DNA of 64,000 nucleotides from Himantopus leucocephalus (GCA_003993805.1 RSEF01000013.1:19327692-19391691); one strand, 5' to 3'. Positions 27,261 through 41,274 are shown, counted from the stretch's first letter. The notes: generated by a model from the letters alone, not told the origin. A program made the numbers and translations.

Positions 27261-30200
27261 AAGCTTATACCCAGCTATTGAAATATAAAAAGTATTCTCA
27301 CAATTCTAGACTTCTCACTTTCTTTTAAACTTTATTAGAAAACTGATAGAGAATGCTAATTTGGGAAAACTAAGAAAAGAGCCTACTCAGTACTCTGATG
27401 CCCGGTATACTGCTGTTCATTCTCTATTTTATTTACCCAGATCCTACTAGCAGAGTGTCCAACCAAGAGACATTCATTCCAAAAGAAAAGCCCAAAGCAC
27501 TCAGAAAGGCCTTAATAAGGGCCGTTAGCACAGAAATAAACCCCAGGCTCCAACGCTGCACCAGTGAAGGGAGACGTTATCTTAGGCACTAAGCTTTTAT
27601 ATTGCATAGTCTTATTCAGACCTGAATCTTCATGGACTAAGAGGCATTGAAGGTGTTCAGCGCTTCCCAAATCATCAAAATAACACAGTCATGTACATCA
27701 CCAGATTTGAAGCTTGAGCTCCAATGTTCCTTAAGCGCTTGCGTCAGCATTAGGAGGCATAACAACAGCAGCAATGCTTTATTGTATTCCAGTTTTCGCT
27801 TGAGCACTTCTTCTGAAAGTAGCAGGGGAAAATCACTCGAGCGGGATTCTTTGGACTGGCCAACTCATTCGCCAGTATGCTCTAGTGACAATTTAAGCAA
27901 TTCCACCAAGTCTAACTCACTTCAGTCTGTTTTCTTCCTGTACAAAAAATACGGTTTTGAGCAAGTTTCATAAAAGGTTGCTCTCGCTCTTTGCAAAGAT
28001 GGAATTTAGATTTTGCTTCTTGTCTCCATATTTAGTGTACGTTAGCCTTGAACTTGAAAAGCCGAAAAAAAAGGAGAAGAAACTGAGAAAATCTTGCTGC
28101 TATAAATTTAAACAAATCCAGGATGGCTCGAAAAAAAACCCCAACCTGCTGCAAGGAAGTGTTTGTCTGTGTACACAATATGTTGCTGATATTCATTGAA
28201 TGGCAAATATCTGTGTTATGTTTTCTTATTTACACTCCTTTGCTCTTTCTGATTTTGTTTTCATAAGAAACACAACTACATTTCAGCAAATTTTAAAAAA
28301 GGCCAGACCTCACCAGGCTGAACCAAGCAGCAGAAAACCGGCTGGTGGGAGCCATTGCGCGCCGCTCCGCAGAGAGCAGCCCAGGGATGCTGGGCCACTT
28401 CCACCCGGGATTCTGCTGTCCCAGGGCAGCAGACCGGGTGTTCCCCGTTTCCACACCTCCCCAGGACACCAGCAGGGGAGTATCTCACTGGCACATATCT
28501 ACTTCTATTACAGAAAAACCCTCCCCTGATCAGTCGGTCTACAGAAACGGTGCACGCTGTTCCTGGAAAACATCCAGCTCAAGACTGCAGTCTAAAATAC
28601 ATTGATTTCTTTCCCCCCGCCCCAAATGCCAGCCCTCCTTGGTTAACCCTTTAGTCATTACAGTCTCTTTCTGGATCACAGAGCAGCAGCAGCAATGCAA
28701 ACCTCACAGGTGAGGTTCTGCCTCCCGTCTGCACCATTGATCCTGCAGCAGCAGAGGTGGTGGCCGGCGCAGTGAGGACACGGCGGCAGCCTGCGCCCGT
28801 GGCCAGGCCCTCAGGGCACCGAACCCTGCGCCGGTATTTCCATTGCCTCCCCAATACCTGCACTGCACGACGCGCACACAGCCCTCCTGACAGCTTGGAA
28901 AGGGAGGGAAGACGCAAACACCAGATCAAAACCCACTCAACAACCTCTTCGGGCAGTGCGGATTTTATCTCCTGACCTCACAAACCCCCTTCCACCGCAG
29001 AGACCTCCACAGACACGGGACAGAGGGGTAAGGATTTTCCTTGGCAGGAAATCCGTCTAGCTGATGCGCAGGTGTCGTGACAGAGGGAGGAATCGCATCG
29101 CCAAGTGGTATTTTGGAGCAGTGAGGTAACAGATGCTAAACATCTATCTCAAATGTTCAAGCTGATGAGATCATATCCAAAGGGCTATGAAACAACCAGC
29201 CGTGCCATGAATCCTGGGTAGAGGCAAAGGCCAGTACCCAAAAGCCATCCCTGCCGGTTCCTGAACATCACTATCTGTACATTGTTAGAATGAACTCTGA
29301 GTCCTATATCCAACCAACTTTTTTACCAATTTTTGCTTCAGCTATCCATTAAGCTGGAGATTTTTAGACTGATCTAAAAATCAGATTTGGCACTTTTGGT
29401 GTCCAACAAATAATAGCATTTTTCATCTATGAAATAACTCTTATCAAACCAACAAACTCTACAGGCTTTTTAGTCTGCCATGACAAACAGAAAAAATCAA
29501 CCATCACTCAAGTCTGACCACAAAAGCTTGGAGCAAGGTCCTTCGGACATGAATATGCTAGCAGACTTGGCTGATTACAGCCCCACCACCTGCAGATGAG
29601 CATCCTTGTGTGACAGAATTTTGTTTGGCAAGATGGACCAGATTCACTGATGATGACAATAATTACCTGGAAACAGAAACATCTCCTGTCAACAGGAAAG
29701 GAAGCTTGCATTATGCATCGGATTAGGCTTTATTTTGGGGTTTTTTGGGTCATTTTGATTGTCACTGATTTAAAACCAGACAGAACCAACTACTACAACA
29801 CAGAACAGTATCAGTTTAAAGAGAGAAGAAAATAGGTGATATTCCTCTTCCACATCTAACCCATTTGACAACACAGCTGCAGGTGTCACTGTGTAAGGGC
29901 ATTCGGTTTCGTTAGTCAAATTTCTACCACACAATTCATTTATGAGTCAGTGATACGTACATCACCATGGGATCTTTTAGGTCTGTTCACACATGCAAAG
30001 TGATGGGCTGCAGCTGGCTGCATTAATCTCAAGCGGATTATCTTGTATGAAGGACACCAGGATTATCCCAGAGATACATGTCCAGCGAACGGCCACCAGA
30101 GTGCATTCACAGAGGGTATCACTCGGCATTTCTCTTCCCTCCCACACAGCCCCACTCCAGAGAATTCATTTGTTTGTCTCAGGATAATCTGGAATCTGCT

Positions 30201-32439
30201 TCACAACATCTCTGCACATGAGCCTCCTACCAGCAAGTGAAAAGCACACCCAGCCAGCATCTTCTTGACAGCGGAAGGTGAGAAGGCCAAAATTGACAAC
30301 TGTCCCTAGAGTGAGCAGAGGCAGCACACGTGCTTCAGGAGCAAGAGCCTTGTTAATTAATTTTAGGCTTTCACAACTACAGTGCCAGGAACATCTCACA
30401 GTTTCCTTTGAACATCTGTAGGTGCTTGAGCAGCTCCATGTGTGCAGATGTGAAGTGGCCGGTGCAAGGCAAGGCTTAAGCAAATCAGATTGTTGTCCTG
30501 ATTTTCTCATGCTTGTTCAGACTTTGAAACACAGCAGGGACAGTCGTCTCTCTAAATCCCCATATTCTTTTCCGCTAGTGAACTTGAAGGAGCATTTGCC
30601 AACCCTCTCCACCTGCTTGTTGCAGGAAAACATTTGGGTTAAACTGAAAGCTTGACGTATCTAACAAATTCTCCCGCACCGTGTCTTGGTGTAGTTGTCA
30701 GTACCCCCATCTTTTCCCTAGTTCTTTCTCTCCAGATTGTGTGTGAATTTTCTCTCCTTTTCCTCCATCTGTACTTCTTCTATATTTGTTCCTTTTTGCC
30801 TAGCAGCTCTCCTCTCCCGCTGCTTTACTGCTCCAGCTGAGCAGAGGGCAACCTGCTCGTTGTGGTGCCAACCGCGCTCCTTGTCAGTGCTACCCACAGC
30901 TGTGCAGGGAGCCACCAGAGTTAAAGCAAGGGGTTGACGTGATATGTCAGAGTCAGGACCTCCCCTCTGTACTGTGAACTGTTCTGAGAGCCTATAGCAG
31001 TCTCAGCCACTGACAAGCTGAGAGAGAAGGGACGCGACATCAGGGTTTTGGGGGCAATAGCAATATGCAGACAGGGGCTTCCATGCAGTTTCTCCCCATC
31101 CCATCCCACTGCCACGTCAGTCGGTTCCTGGTGCTCTGCAGACACATGCACACACCCTGCCGTGTTGCTGACCCGCTGTCTGAAGCTAAAGCCTTCTCCA
31201 TTTCCAACCTGTTATTTTGCTGTTCTGGCAACCACAGCATCCACGTGCGGGACTGTCACCCACAGTCCTGGCAGTGCTGCAAGACTGGAACCAGGCAGAA
31301 AGGGCTGGTTTGTAGGTTTATGGGAGGTGGTGAAAAAGAGCGTGCTGCTGCCGCTGCAAAGTCAGGAACAGGGCCAGGCTACAAAAGGCTGAGCCAGCCC
31401 ATATGCTTTAACACCCCTCACCCCCGCCACAACATTTACCAGATGTTCAAGTGCACATTTTTTATTCATCCCATCATAAAGGTTGAGAACATTTTAAAAC
31501 GAAGATCCAAGCACAGGCTATCACCCTCTTCAAAAATGAGTGTTTGGAGATGAAGTTTTACTTCAAGATCATCAAAACAACGGGAGGAGGGGGGGACAAG
31601 ACAGGACGACGGACGACCACAAAATGCTTCAAATTAGAAATCCAACCTCAGCCAGTATAAAATTTAAGTAAACATTTTTAACATAAGAGAAACTGGAGGG
31701 AAAGAAAATGCATGAGCAGAACCTCACCTCCGTTCCTCAACTCATACTCCACCTGTGCGCAGGAGCCAGGCTGTGACTCCTGCCTACCCACCACGCAGGA
31801 ACTGCATTTCAAAGCACTGTTTAATTATGGGTCTAATGTATCAACACAGCCTGTCTCCCAACCCTCCTTTGCATCGGCCTATTTGAAACTGGAGTGGAGC
31901 CCAGCTGCGCTCCGAGGATTGCACCGTCATCCCCAGTGCCGGCTCTGCAGCCCATCTTGCCACCCACTCAGCAAAACAGCTGCAGGTTTGCTGTACTGGG
32001 TGCTTTCTGCATGCCCTGCATTTTGGGAAAACCTCCTCCACAGAGAACATGAATCTCCAATTAGCCTTAATAGCACCTAAATTTGAACAAGGGGAGAAAA
32101 CGTCATACAATATTAATCGTGCAATTCTGCTACCAGCACACACTGTACCCATGTGAGTAGCTGCACAGTTCACATCCCCTTCGATGCATCTGATCTACTT
32201 TCGAAAGGATTTGCACATGAAGAGTGTTCTTTATCTTCATGCCAACCACAGCCATTTACCTTCTGAGTAGTATTTGGAGCATACAGTGTATTTGGTGTAT
32301 CAAAAAAATATTCCTCCCTCTATTCTTCCTCCTTTGGAAATAATCTTCCTTTTCCAGCTCTGAGGAGTCCCTCCAACTGTGCATGTCACAGGAGCTACTA
32401 AGCGGCTCTGCAAAGACCACCTCTGCATCTGCCTAAGCA

Positions 32440-32620
32440 GTTGTATTAGACACCACCCATGTTTAGGCCCATTAACCTGATCACAACAGCTTGATGAATT
32501 AATGCTTATATAGACACAGTTGGCAGCTTCTAATTAAATAATTATGGCTAAGCAGCTGCAGAGAAGTTGTAAAGTTCCACTAGAAAGCCAGATGTCAATT
32601 TTATTGGTCCTCAAAGTTTC
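32440..32620. promoter_or_regulatory. Candidate conserved non-coding element with TAATTA cluster
   Basis: A dense cluster of homeodomain core sites. TAATTAAATAATTAT lies at 32,531-32,545 and GAATTAATGC just upstream. A CAGCTG E-box follows at about 32,553. There is no repeat family signature and no coding frame. Enhancer function is inference from motif density only. Confidence 0.25.
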
Positions 32621-34199
32621 AAATGAAATTATTTGGGGAGATTCGGAAAGGGGGTTCTTTTGCTCCAGGTGAATTCTGTGGATATCGTGCCTGCTCTCAG
32701 GTCGACTGGCTGCAGCCAGACCCTGAGCACATGGTCGGAGAACCTCTGCAGCCCACCAGCAGCTCTATCGCAGCAAGCAGCAAAAGGCACAGAGCGTAAC
32801 AGAACGATTTGGATCGAGATAAAAGAGTGATTTGGCATCACAGTTGTTGCTTTAGCCTTTACCTAGGGAAGAACCCTTTGAAAAATCCATCTCTGAAACT
32901 GTATCAGTGTCAAAAATCCACAAAACTGGTATGAGCCAAATGCAAAGCCTGTTGAACTGGATAAGAGTCTTTCCAGGAACTTTAATTGGATTGGGCTTTC
33001 CCCGCACTGGTGAGAGAAGATTTTGTGAAACCTACTATAGAATTTCACTCTCCAAAATTTCTAAGGTACCTCTCATCTCAGTACCTAACCCTTGCTGTAG
33101 TGATGTGGAAGCAAAGAGCAATCCTTGAAGGTAAAAATTTGAGTAACATGAAAATTGGGAGTCTGTGTTTGCTAATTCATGCAAAACCTACCTTCATCCT
33201 CTCTTCAATTAGCAAACCATTGTGCTTATGAGGAACTTATATTTTTTTCTGATTTTAAATATAAATGCAAACACAATTTATTCTAATCTATTCCCTTAAC
33301 TACGTTAATTTTCCTCCTATAACTTGTACAAGACACTATGATTGTGAACAGAAATCTCGTAATAGAAATCATCCATCCCTGTCGGAATATACGCAGATCC
33401 CTGACCTTAGAACCATTTTGCTAAGAAATCCAGCTAGAAAACTAATTTTAAGTAAATCTACGCATGTCAAAAATACAGATGGCTTTTCAGGATGCTAACT
33501 TAAGCATCATTACATAAGCAGATTAGGGCTGCCTGTTGAGCCCAGACACAAGAGTAGATGGCGCTGATTCCAGTATTACACACAAACTATTCACTTCCTG
33601 ATACATCTTTCATCTAAAACTTTTGTCAGCTCTCCACATTACCGAGCCTGCTAACTGTAAGCACCACACACAGCGCAGCACGTCTGCTGGCAAAGAAACT
33701 ATTATCCACCTCTAAGTCCCACTGTCCAAAGCAGCAGCTGGCTAAAGCCCATTTCTGCAAATGGACCAAGGAAATGTTCTGTCCTTCACCCTCTTGAAAT
33801 GAAAATGGAGGAAAACAGCCTCATGAACCTCTCGAATATTTAAGCACAGCAGTTTTGGAATGATTTTCTGATACAGAATTAGAGGATCAAAATTACCCTC
33901 ATGTTACCATTGGTAACGGTGCCTCTACCTGAATATCAACTTAGAAAGTTAATGAGCCTGCTAGAGCTATCAGCTAAAATTACCCCAACAGTATGTGATC
34001 CGATGTGATTGCGGTAAGCAGGGCAGATACTTTGCATTATGAGGATAGTTTGTTTTTCATAGGCATGTTGCATAACAAGGCGCAGCAACTCGCCTCTCTC
34101 TGCTCTGAGCCCTCATTTCAGAGCACATCAGCTGGCTCCGAGAAGGCCCCCTGTTGAAAAGCAGCCAGGGGGACGGGATTTTGTTTTCCCTTCCCTGTG

Positions 34200-34480
34200 T
34201 GTAAGTGTGTCAGGTTTGTTGACAGATGGCTTGGCTGACTGTGCTTGACTATTATCAAGCAGCTATTACCTTTGTAAATTGAATCCCATTTGAAGATTTT
34301 CTGTAATTAAATCTGCAGTGTGTTTGCAAGGCTTATATTGCATCCCGCATGTACTTGGGAAGCGAGCAAGGCAGTCAGATGGCTGACTTACACAGCCAGA
34401 GACAGCAGCAGCCGTCAGCCACAGGGATGGGGTGCTTTTGGCAGTCTGTGCTGCCACCTAGCCAAGACCAATCCATTGAG
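34200..34480. promoter_or_regulatory. Candidate conserved non-coding element next to KCTD16 donor
   Basis: Within 500 bp of the KCTD16 splice donor, inside the intron. It has repeated words such as CAGATGGCTGACTTACA and CAGATGGCTTGGCTGACTG, an internal similarity around a CAGATGGCT core, and TGTAATTAAATCTGC at about 34,301. No coding capacity. Intronic flanks of this kind are often conserved, but that was not tested. Confidence 0.2.
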
Positions 34481-34636
34481 TTCAGCCTTGCTTTACATTT
34501 TCAAAGCTTAAATTGAAGCGTATCCCCCCAGATTTAAATAAAGCCTCAGTCCGCGGCAGATACAAGGAAATTTGCACTCTTTGCGCTTTGAGAATTGTAC
34601 AGTCAACGGAAGACAGCAACTTAAAACAGGTAGTTA

Positions 34637-35503
<867 letters not shown>

Positions 35504-36359
35504 TTAAAACAGAAATCAGCAGCACGAAGCAGCAGGACTGTCAATCACATCAAAGTGTAGAATAAGGCTCCCAACATTAAGGAGAAACAGGGAGGAATGG
35601 GGAAGTGAAAAAAGAAAAATAGCCAAAAGGTTTGTTTAAAAAGAATCTGAATTGTCCATGAGTGACAGTGTGGCAAACGTGGCTATACCCTAAGCCATAG
35701 AGGCTGGAGAGCAATCACTTCATGAAATGCAATCACATCATTAGATCTTCCAACAAAGCCATCAAAATCAAGGTCAAGCCAAGCCTATGGTCATTCACGG
35801 GTCTGTCAAAAGGGAAAACAAAATAAAACACAAATTATTATTTTAAGCATCACGGAAGCTGCAACAGAGAAAAGCAGATCAGTTTAGAAAGCAAAGCTAC
35901 ATTTCCTGCTAAATAGGTCTATTTTTTTGCAAGTTCTACGCTTCTTTTTCACAAGTACTAATCAATGGAAGGACTACATATGACTCCACCATTTAAAAGA
36001 AAATACATACTTCTACTTTAAAGAAACACAGAATTTAGACATGCATATGAGTGAACAAGAACTGCGAGTCTTACCTTGGTTACAATTAATGCATAGCTCT
36101 TGTAAAGGAAAGCAAAATTTCAAGACACTCAGAACACACATACAGGCACACAGAGTCCGGTAAGTATGAAATCCGATCCCAGCAAGGGACAGCAAAGGCA
36201 AGAAAAGTGCTCTTAGCAACATCCATGTAGATCTCAAGAGTTAAACCGAGTCACAGGAAAGTTAACCGTGGCAGGCGGTGAGAGAAACAAATACATACAG
36301 CACGATGGGGGAGAAGAAAAAAAAACAGCAAACCCCACAACAAAAAAAACCCTGAATAA

Positions 36360-37720
36360 ATCCGCTGGGGCTCTGTGAGAGCGGGGCAGGGGGAGCGCGG
36401 GGTGCGCGTTTCGGCTGGCTCAGATGACTTGCAGAAACCCCGCAGCCTGCGCTAAGGGCTGGCGAGCTCCGGCGGCTCCCGTGGTGGCAGCCACCCGGGC
36501 AGCGCGGCCGGCGGCGCACCCATCTCCCCTCCGGGGCCGCCGGGGCCGCTGCCGGGGCGCTGCGGGGCCGCCCCGCTCCGCTCCGCCCCGCCGCGCCGGG
36601 CAGGGCCGTGGGGCCGCTCCCGCGCCCCTGCGCCGCGCTGAGCGCCTCTGCGCGGCTCTGCGCGGCTCTGCTCAGCGGCGCGGGGACGGGAGCGCGGAGG
36701 GCGATGCCGATTGCATCATCTTAAAGGAGTCGGGCTGGGATGGGCGCCCGCGCCCCGCACCGGGAACGGGCCAGCGCCGGCACCGGGGACGGCGCCAGCA
36801 CCGGGGACGGCGCCAGCACCAAGGACAGCGGCAGCACCGCGGACAGCGGCAGCACCGCGGACAGCGGCGGGGCCGGGCGCCGCCGCGCCGGGGCCGCTAC
36901 CGGGGGGGGGTGTGGGGGGGCAGGAGGCGCTGCCGCCCGCTCCGCTCGAGTTCGGGGAAAGTTCCTCCCCGCTCCGTTCCTCTCCGTCCCCCGCCAGCCG
37001 GCAGCGCCCGTCCCCTGCCCGCCCGCCGCCGAAACGTGCCTTTCCCGGCTCCGCGCAGACACGGCGGTGGTTTCAGCCGGCGATGCGGGCGGGCAGGGCG
37101 GGAGCGCCCGGCGGGTGGGGGCTCCCGGCACGCACGGCCGTGGCTTTCAGGCAGGACCGTGATTTTATCACGCCGCTGGCACTCCTCATCTCCCCGGCAG
37201 CGACCCGGAAAAGGGCAGGAGCCAGCAGGGAGGATCTGCCAGCAGGCGCAGGACCCCGAAGGCGGCGCGGCGCGGCAGGAGCGGTCCCGCACCTACTTTA
37301 TTTGCCGGTTTTTAACGGGAGCGGGGGGCGGGGGGAGCAGCAGCCGCGGCTCCGCGCCGGCACTGCCACCTCGCGTCCGCGGCGGCGATCGCGCAGGATC
37401 CTCCCCGCGGCTCTTACCGGGTCGAGAGCTGCGGGAAAAGGAGAGCCGAGCAGTACCGGCAAACGGGAGATTTGCCGCTGCCGCCGCTGGAGGTGGGGTC
37501 CGGGTGTGTAAATCGGACACCCCCGGCCCCCTCCGCTCAGCGGGACGTTAAGCACATGCCTCAGGTCAAATACGCACTGAAAAAAATNGGGTCGAGAGCT
37601 GCGGGAAAAGGAGAGCCGAGCAGTACCGGCAAACGGGAGATTTGCCGCTGCCGCCGCTGGATGTGGGGTCCGGGTGTGTAAATCGGACACCTCCGGCCCT
37701 CTCCGCTCAGCGGGACGTTA
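36360..37720. promoter_or_regulatory. CpG island upstream of the KCTD16 coding exon (candidate alternative promoter)
   Basis: Very high G+C and abundant CpG across about 1.3 kb, in sharp contrast to AT-rich flanks, with many GGGCGG-like boxes. It starts less than 1 kb 5' of the KCTD16 coding exon on the minus strand, a position suited to a KCTD16 promoter producing a short 5' leader. Strong G-quadruplex potential is seen at 36,902-36,920 (G9-TGT-G7) and 37,324-37,337. Long open frames here on both strands are composition artefacts. The right end is inflated by the duplication at the N at 37,588. Confidence 0.65.
36755..36870. repeat. GC-rich 18-bp minisatellite
   Basis: About six imperfect tandem copies of an 18-bp unit (type GGCGCCAGCACCGGGGAC, drifting to GGCAGCACCGCGGACAGC in later copies) inside the CpG island. 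A multiple-of-three unit keeps long reading frames open on both strands, which explains the spurious 266-375 residue frames here. Copy number is likely variable between individuals. Confidence 0.85.
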
Positions 37721-37757
37721 AGCACATGCCTCAGGTCAAATATGCACTGAACAAAAC
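37419..37757. repeat. Direct duplication across a single N in the CpG island (likely assembly overlap)
   Basis: Bases 37,419-37,587 recur from 37,589 at a constant offset of 170, with about five substitutions in 169 bp. The lone N at 37,588 sits exactly at the junction. As at 18,168 and 23,823, the most economical reading is two overlapping contig or haplotype ends placed side by side. Confidence 0.85.
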
Positions 37758-40738
37758 ATCCGCTGAAATTAAGCCATGAAGCTGCTTAAATAGTTCACCA
37801 AATTGCAACCACAATTGCACTCACCAGCGATTTCACAGCTGGCCATGCAACTGTAACAGGGAAATCTGGCTTTGTGCCTAGCACACATCAGTTCTGGGCA
37901 AAAATAGGTTACTCGGAATGATAAACATATGGTAAAATAAAGCCTTCTATTGAAACATTAACCAAAACCTGGAGGGGAAGCTTTAGAGTGAAATCTTTGT
38001 GTGAGGAAGTTCCCATGTGCAGATTTTTTTTTTCTGACTGCTCTTAAGTTGCAGATACTTCAGCGAGATTCTTCTGAAAAAATGGCCATAATTAAAAAAA
38101 AAATCGTTAACATAACATGCTAACATAAAAAGCACAATTTTCAAGGCTAAGGCAGAAAATCATTAATTTGTATATTTACAGACTTCAAATTCAAACCTGA
38201 GAGTTGAACAGTTAATCAAACCCTCAATTTTTACCATAGTCGATTCATTAATTCTGAAGCAACTGCTGGGCTCCTGAGCCAAGGTTCTGCCTCTTACTTC
38301 TAGATCTGATTTCTAATTTTCAAACCAGCAGAATCTGGTACTACTACAGAGGCTGCTCGTTGCACCTCAGAAAGAGAAAAGACAAAGTATTGTGCATCTG
38401 CGCTTGCAGTTCCAGTAGACCACAGAAGAAACATTCATCAAGTGCCACATAACCCTGACAAGGAGGACTGAAAGTGTGATGTGAGAACATGTTAACTCGC
38501 ATGTCTTCATTACTGTTTTAAGTCTGGTACAGTCAATGCATATGGGCTTTAACATCTAAATGATCAGGCAGATGAAATGATAGCTTCCTTTGGGATTTAA
38601 TGCTCATTAGTCTGCCCCTGTTCTAAGCAAGGAGTATTGCATCAGCTTTTTCAAATACTTTAGTTATTAATGTTAGTTAGTATGCTGTAATAATTTTAAA
38701 ATCAATTTTCATAAAGCCAGTGATGTCATATTGGCAGGGCTTGAAGAATCAATTCACTCTGCAGAGTAAAAATCGATCTTGTTCTAACAAGCACCGAAGC
38801 CATTTGTGATCACACAGTATGATTAAGATCCAGACCACCAAGGCATGGGGATAAAGATCACCTGGGTAGAAGTTTTGGGGGCCGAGTGGAGACAACACAG
38901 TAAGTCTGATGTGCAGGCGCTCAGGGAACAACATGGTGATAAGAGTCTTACAAAAAATTGTGATTTGATTCCTGACAAGCTTCTGTGAAGCATTCTGACA
39001 TGGATACCATGTGATTAGCGAATACAGAGATGTTTAAGCTCTAAGTATTTTTGAAAAATTATAATCAGAATTGCCCTTTAAAAAGAACAAAAACCTTAGA
39101 ATTTTAATCACAACAGCTTTAGAAATGCATCTGCACTTTTCAAATAATAAATGAAAGAAATTCAACTGCCGCTTTTATTTCTTTACACAGGATGTTCCAG
39201 TCATTTTACTGTAACATAAGATAATTTCCTTTGATGAAATGACTTCAGTAGTAAAAGCATCACATAATGCTTCCCTGCTAAATACAAGGCATTGGCCAAA
39301 TCCATCAAAATGCAGCCTGAGAAGAGTGAAACTTTAAAATCTGGGCCAAATACACTGGTGACCTAAATGTAAAATATGTGTCAGGACCACACTAAGGTTC
39401 TTACCTATTCAGCTGCAGAACCAACGCAGCTCATCTGAAGAGCAGCTACAGCTCTCTGACGGAAAAGAGAAGCAGCATCTATCAAAGGGAGGAGGATGAA
39501 GCATGTTCCACTTTTAACAGATGCCTACATAACCTTCAATATAGCTAGGGGAAAATATAGCCTGAGCTTTAAGTGTATGTTCCAAAAGTCACAGCACAGC
39601 TATGCTTAAACCCGATACACTAATGATGTGACATCATTCACAGGTTTCAGGTCATTCCTTATGACAGAGTGCTAAAATAGCATTCAAGCTTTCAGGAAAT
39701 CATGGGACAACTGACTTCATCAAATTCTGTGGGCGCTAAAACAAGGTAGGTGTCTTAAAAGAAGCAGCAATGAATGTTAGAAAGAAAGGGTAGTATTCAG
39801 CTGGGTCTGTAGTAGCAGTGGTATGTATACATATCACCTTACATCCTGCAGTGTGAACACACAAGCTATAAATACGAATCAAGTCACCCACGCATAATGA
39901 GAAATGCAGAAGCTGTTTATCAGCATTTAGCAACACCATGCAGAACTTCAAGGCACTCGGAGAAGTAGCGATAATTTCCAGCAGAAATTTCAGTAGCAAT
40001 TCTGGGAAGAAAAAAATATCTAGGTTCGATTTTGGACTGAAGACTTCAGCTAAAAAGCCACACAGGAACTTTCATCGCTCTGTGTGATTTTTACACACAA
40101 TAGTTAAAATTAAAAAAGGAAGAAAAAAAAACAGTACTTGCAGTTCTAGGCTTACACTTTGATTCAGAAATGACTTCAAGGTGCCACCTATGGATCCTTC
40201 AGCCACATATCCTGTAACATTTAGGGCTCCTCAGCAGTCTCATATCTAAATATTAAGCTAATGCAACATTTTGCCGGGGCAACACTCCATCGAGCCAGAG
40301 AGAAGAGTGCAGTTTCTGAGAAGGGTGGCATGGCACATTAAAAAAGAAATGTCTGGCCCCAGGAGATGTGTTGGGCCCAATTCTAGCTCAACATATTGGG
40401 GCCCCTGGTTTCACTGAGAACCAGATGCCATGTCCTGTAGAGAGATGCTAGCACTTCCAGACAAGACTTCAGATCCAAAGCAAAGAACACTAACAGAGCC
40501 CTGGTAGGAAGAAATTCCAGGCCCTTGCAGAGTTACAGGCCTTTAACCCAGACATTTTTCTAGAAGGTGTATATCACTCCTCGAGTCCAGTGGTCTTCAC
40601 ATCATTCAGGTAGCTCCAGAAACTGAGTTCCCAAGAAGTGTGCCAGGCAAGAAAAAGTATGATACTGAGCTAAAATAATACATTATCCACTGATCCAGCA
40701 GCGTGAATTACATACAGAGAAAATCTCATCTGCTGAAA

Positions 40739-41274
40739 TCATAGAATCAGAGTAATTCTGGTTGGAAGGGACCTTTAAAGGCCATCTAATCCACCCCCCC
40801 TGCAATAAGCAGGGACATCTTCAACTAGACCAGGTTGCTCAGAGCCCCGTCCAACCTGACCTTGAATGTTTCCAGGGATGGGGCAGCCACCACCTCTCTG
40901 GGCAACCTGAGCCAGGGGCTCACCACCCTCAGCATAAAAAATTTCTTCCGAATATCTAGTCTGAATCTATGCTCTTTTAGTTTAAAACCATTACCCTCAT
41001 CCTACTGCAACAGGCTCTGCTAAAAAATTTCTCTCCATCTTTCCTGTAGGCCCCCTTTAAGCACTGAAAGGCTGCTCTAAGGTCTCCCCGGAGCCTTCTC
41101 TTCTCCAGGCTGAAACCCCCCAACTCTCCCAGCCTGTCCTCCCAGCAGAGGGGCTCCAGCCCTCGCAGCATCTCCGGGGCCTTCTCAGGCCCCGCTCCAA
41201 TAGGTCCATGCCTTTCCTGTGGTGAGGGCTCAAGGGCTGCATGCAGTACTCCAGCAGTATGTGTGAATAAGAAG
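40739..41274 (-). mobile_element. CR1 LINE, 5'-truncated 3' end
   Basis: The left end reads TCATAGAATCAGAG followed by GGTTGGAAGGGACC, the reverse complement of the CR1 3' terminus with its ATTCTATG-type end. It continues through the well-known words CAGGGACATCTTCAACTAGACCAGGTTGCTCAGAGCC and CTTCTCTTCTCCAGGCTGAA to about 41,274. The insertion is therefore minus-oriented and 5'-truncated, as nearly all CR1 copies are. There is no intact reading frame. Moderate divergence from the familiar avian text suggests a middle-aged copy. CR1 is the dominant interspersed repeat of bird genomes and the main taxonomic clue in the window. Confidence 0.93.

Noticed and set aside
36424..37551. 375-codon plus-strand frame (and a 266-codon overlapping frame)
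   Set aside because: It lies in a CpG island and minisatellite, is rich in Arg/Gly/Pro/Ala, has no domain, overlaps open frames on both strands and crosses to within 40 bases of an assembly artefact. GC-rich composition explains it.
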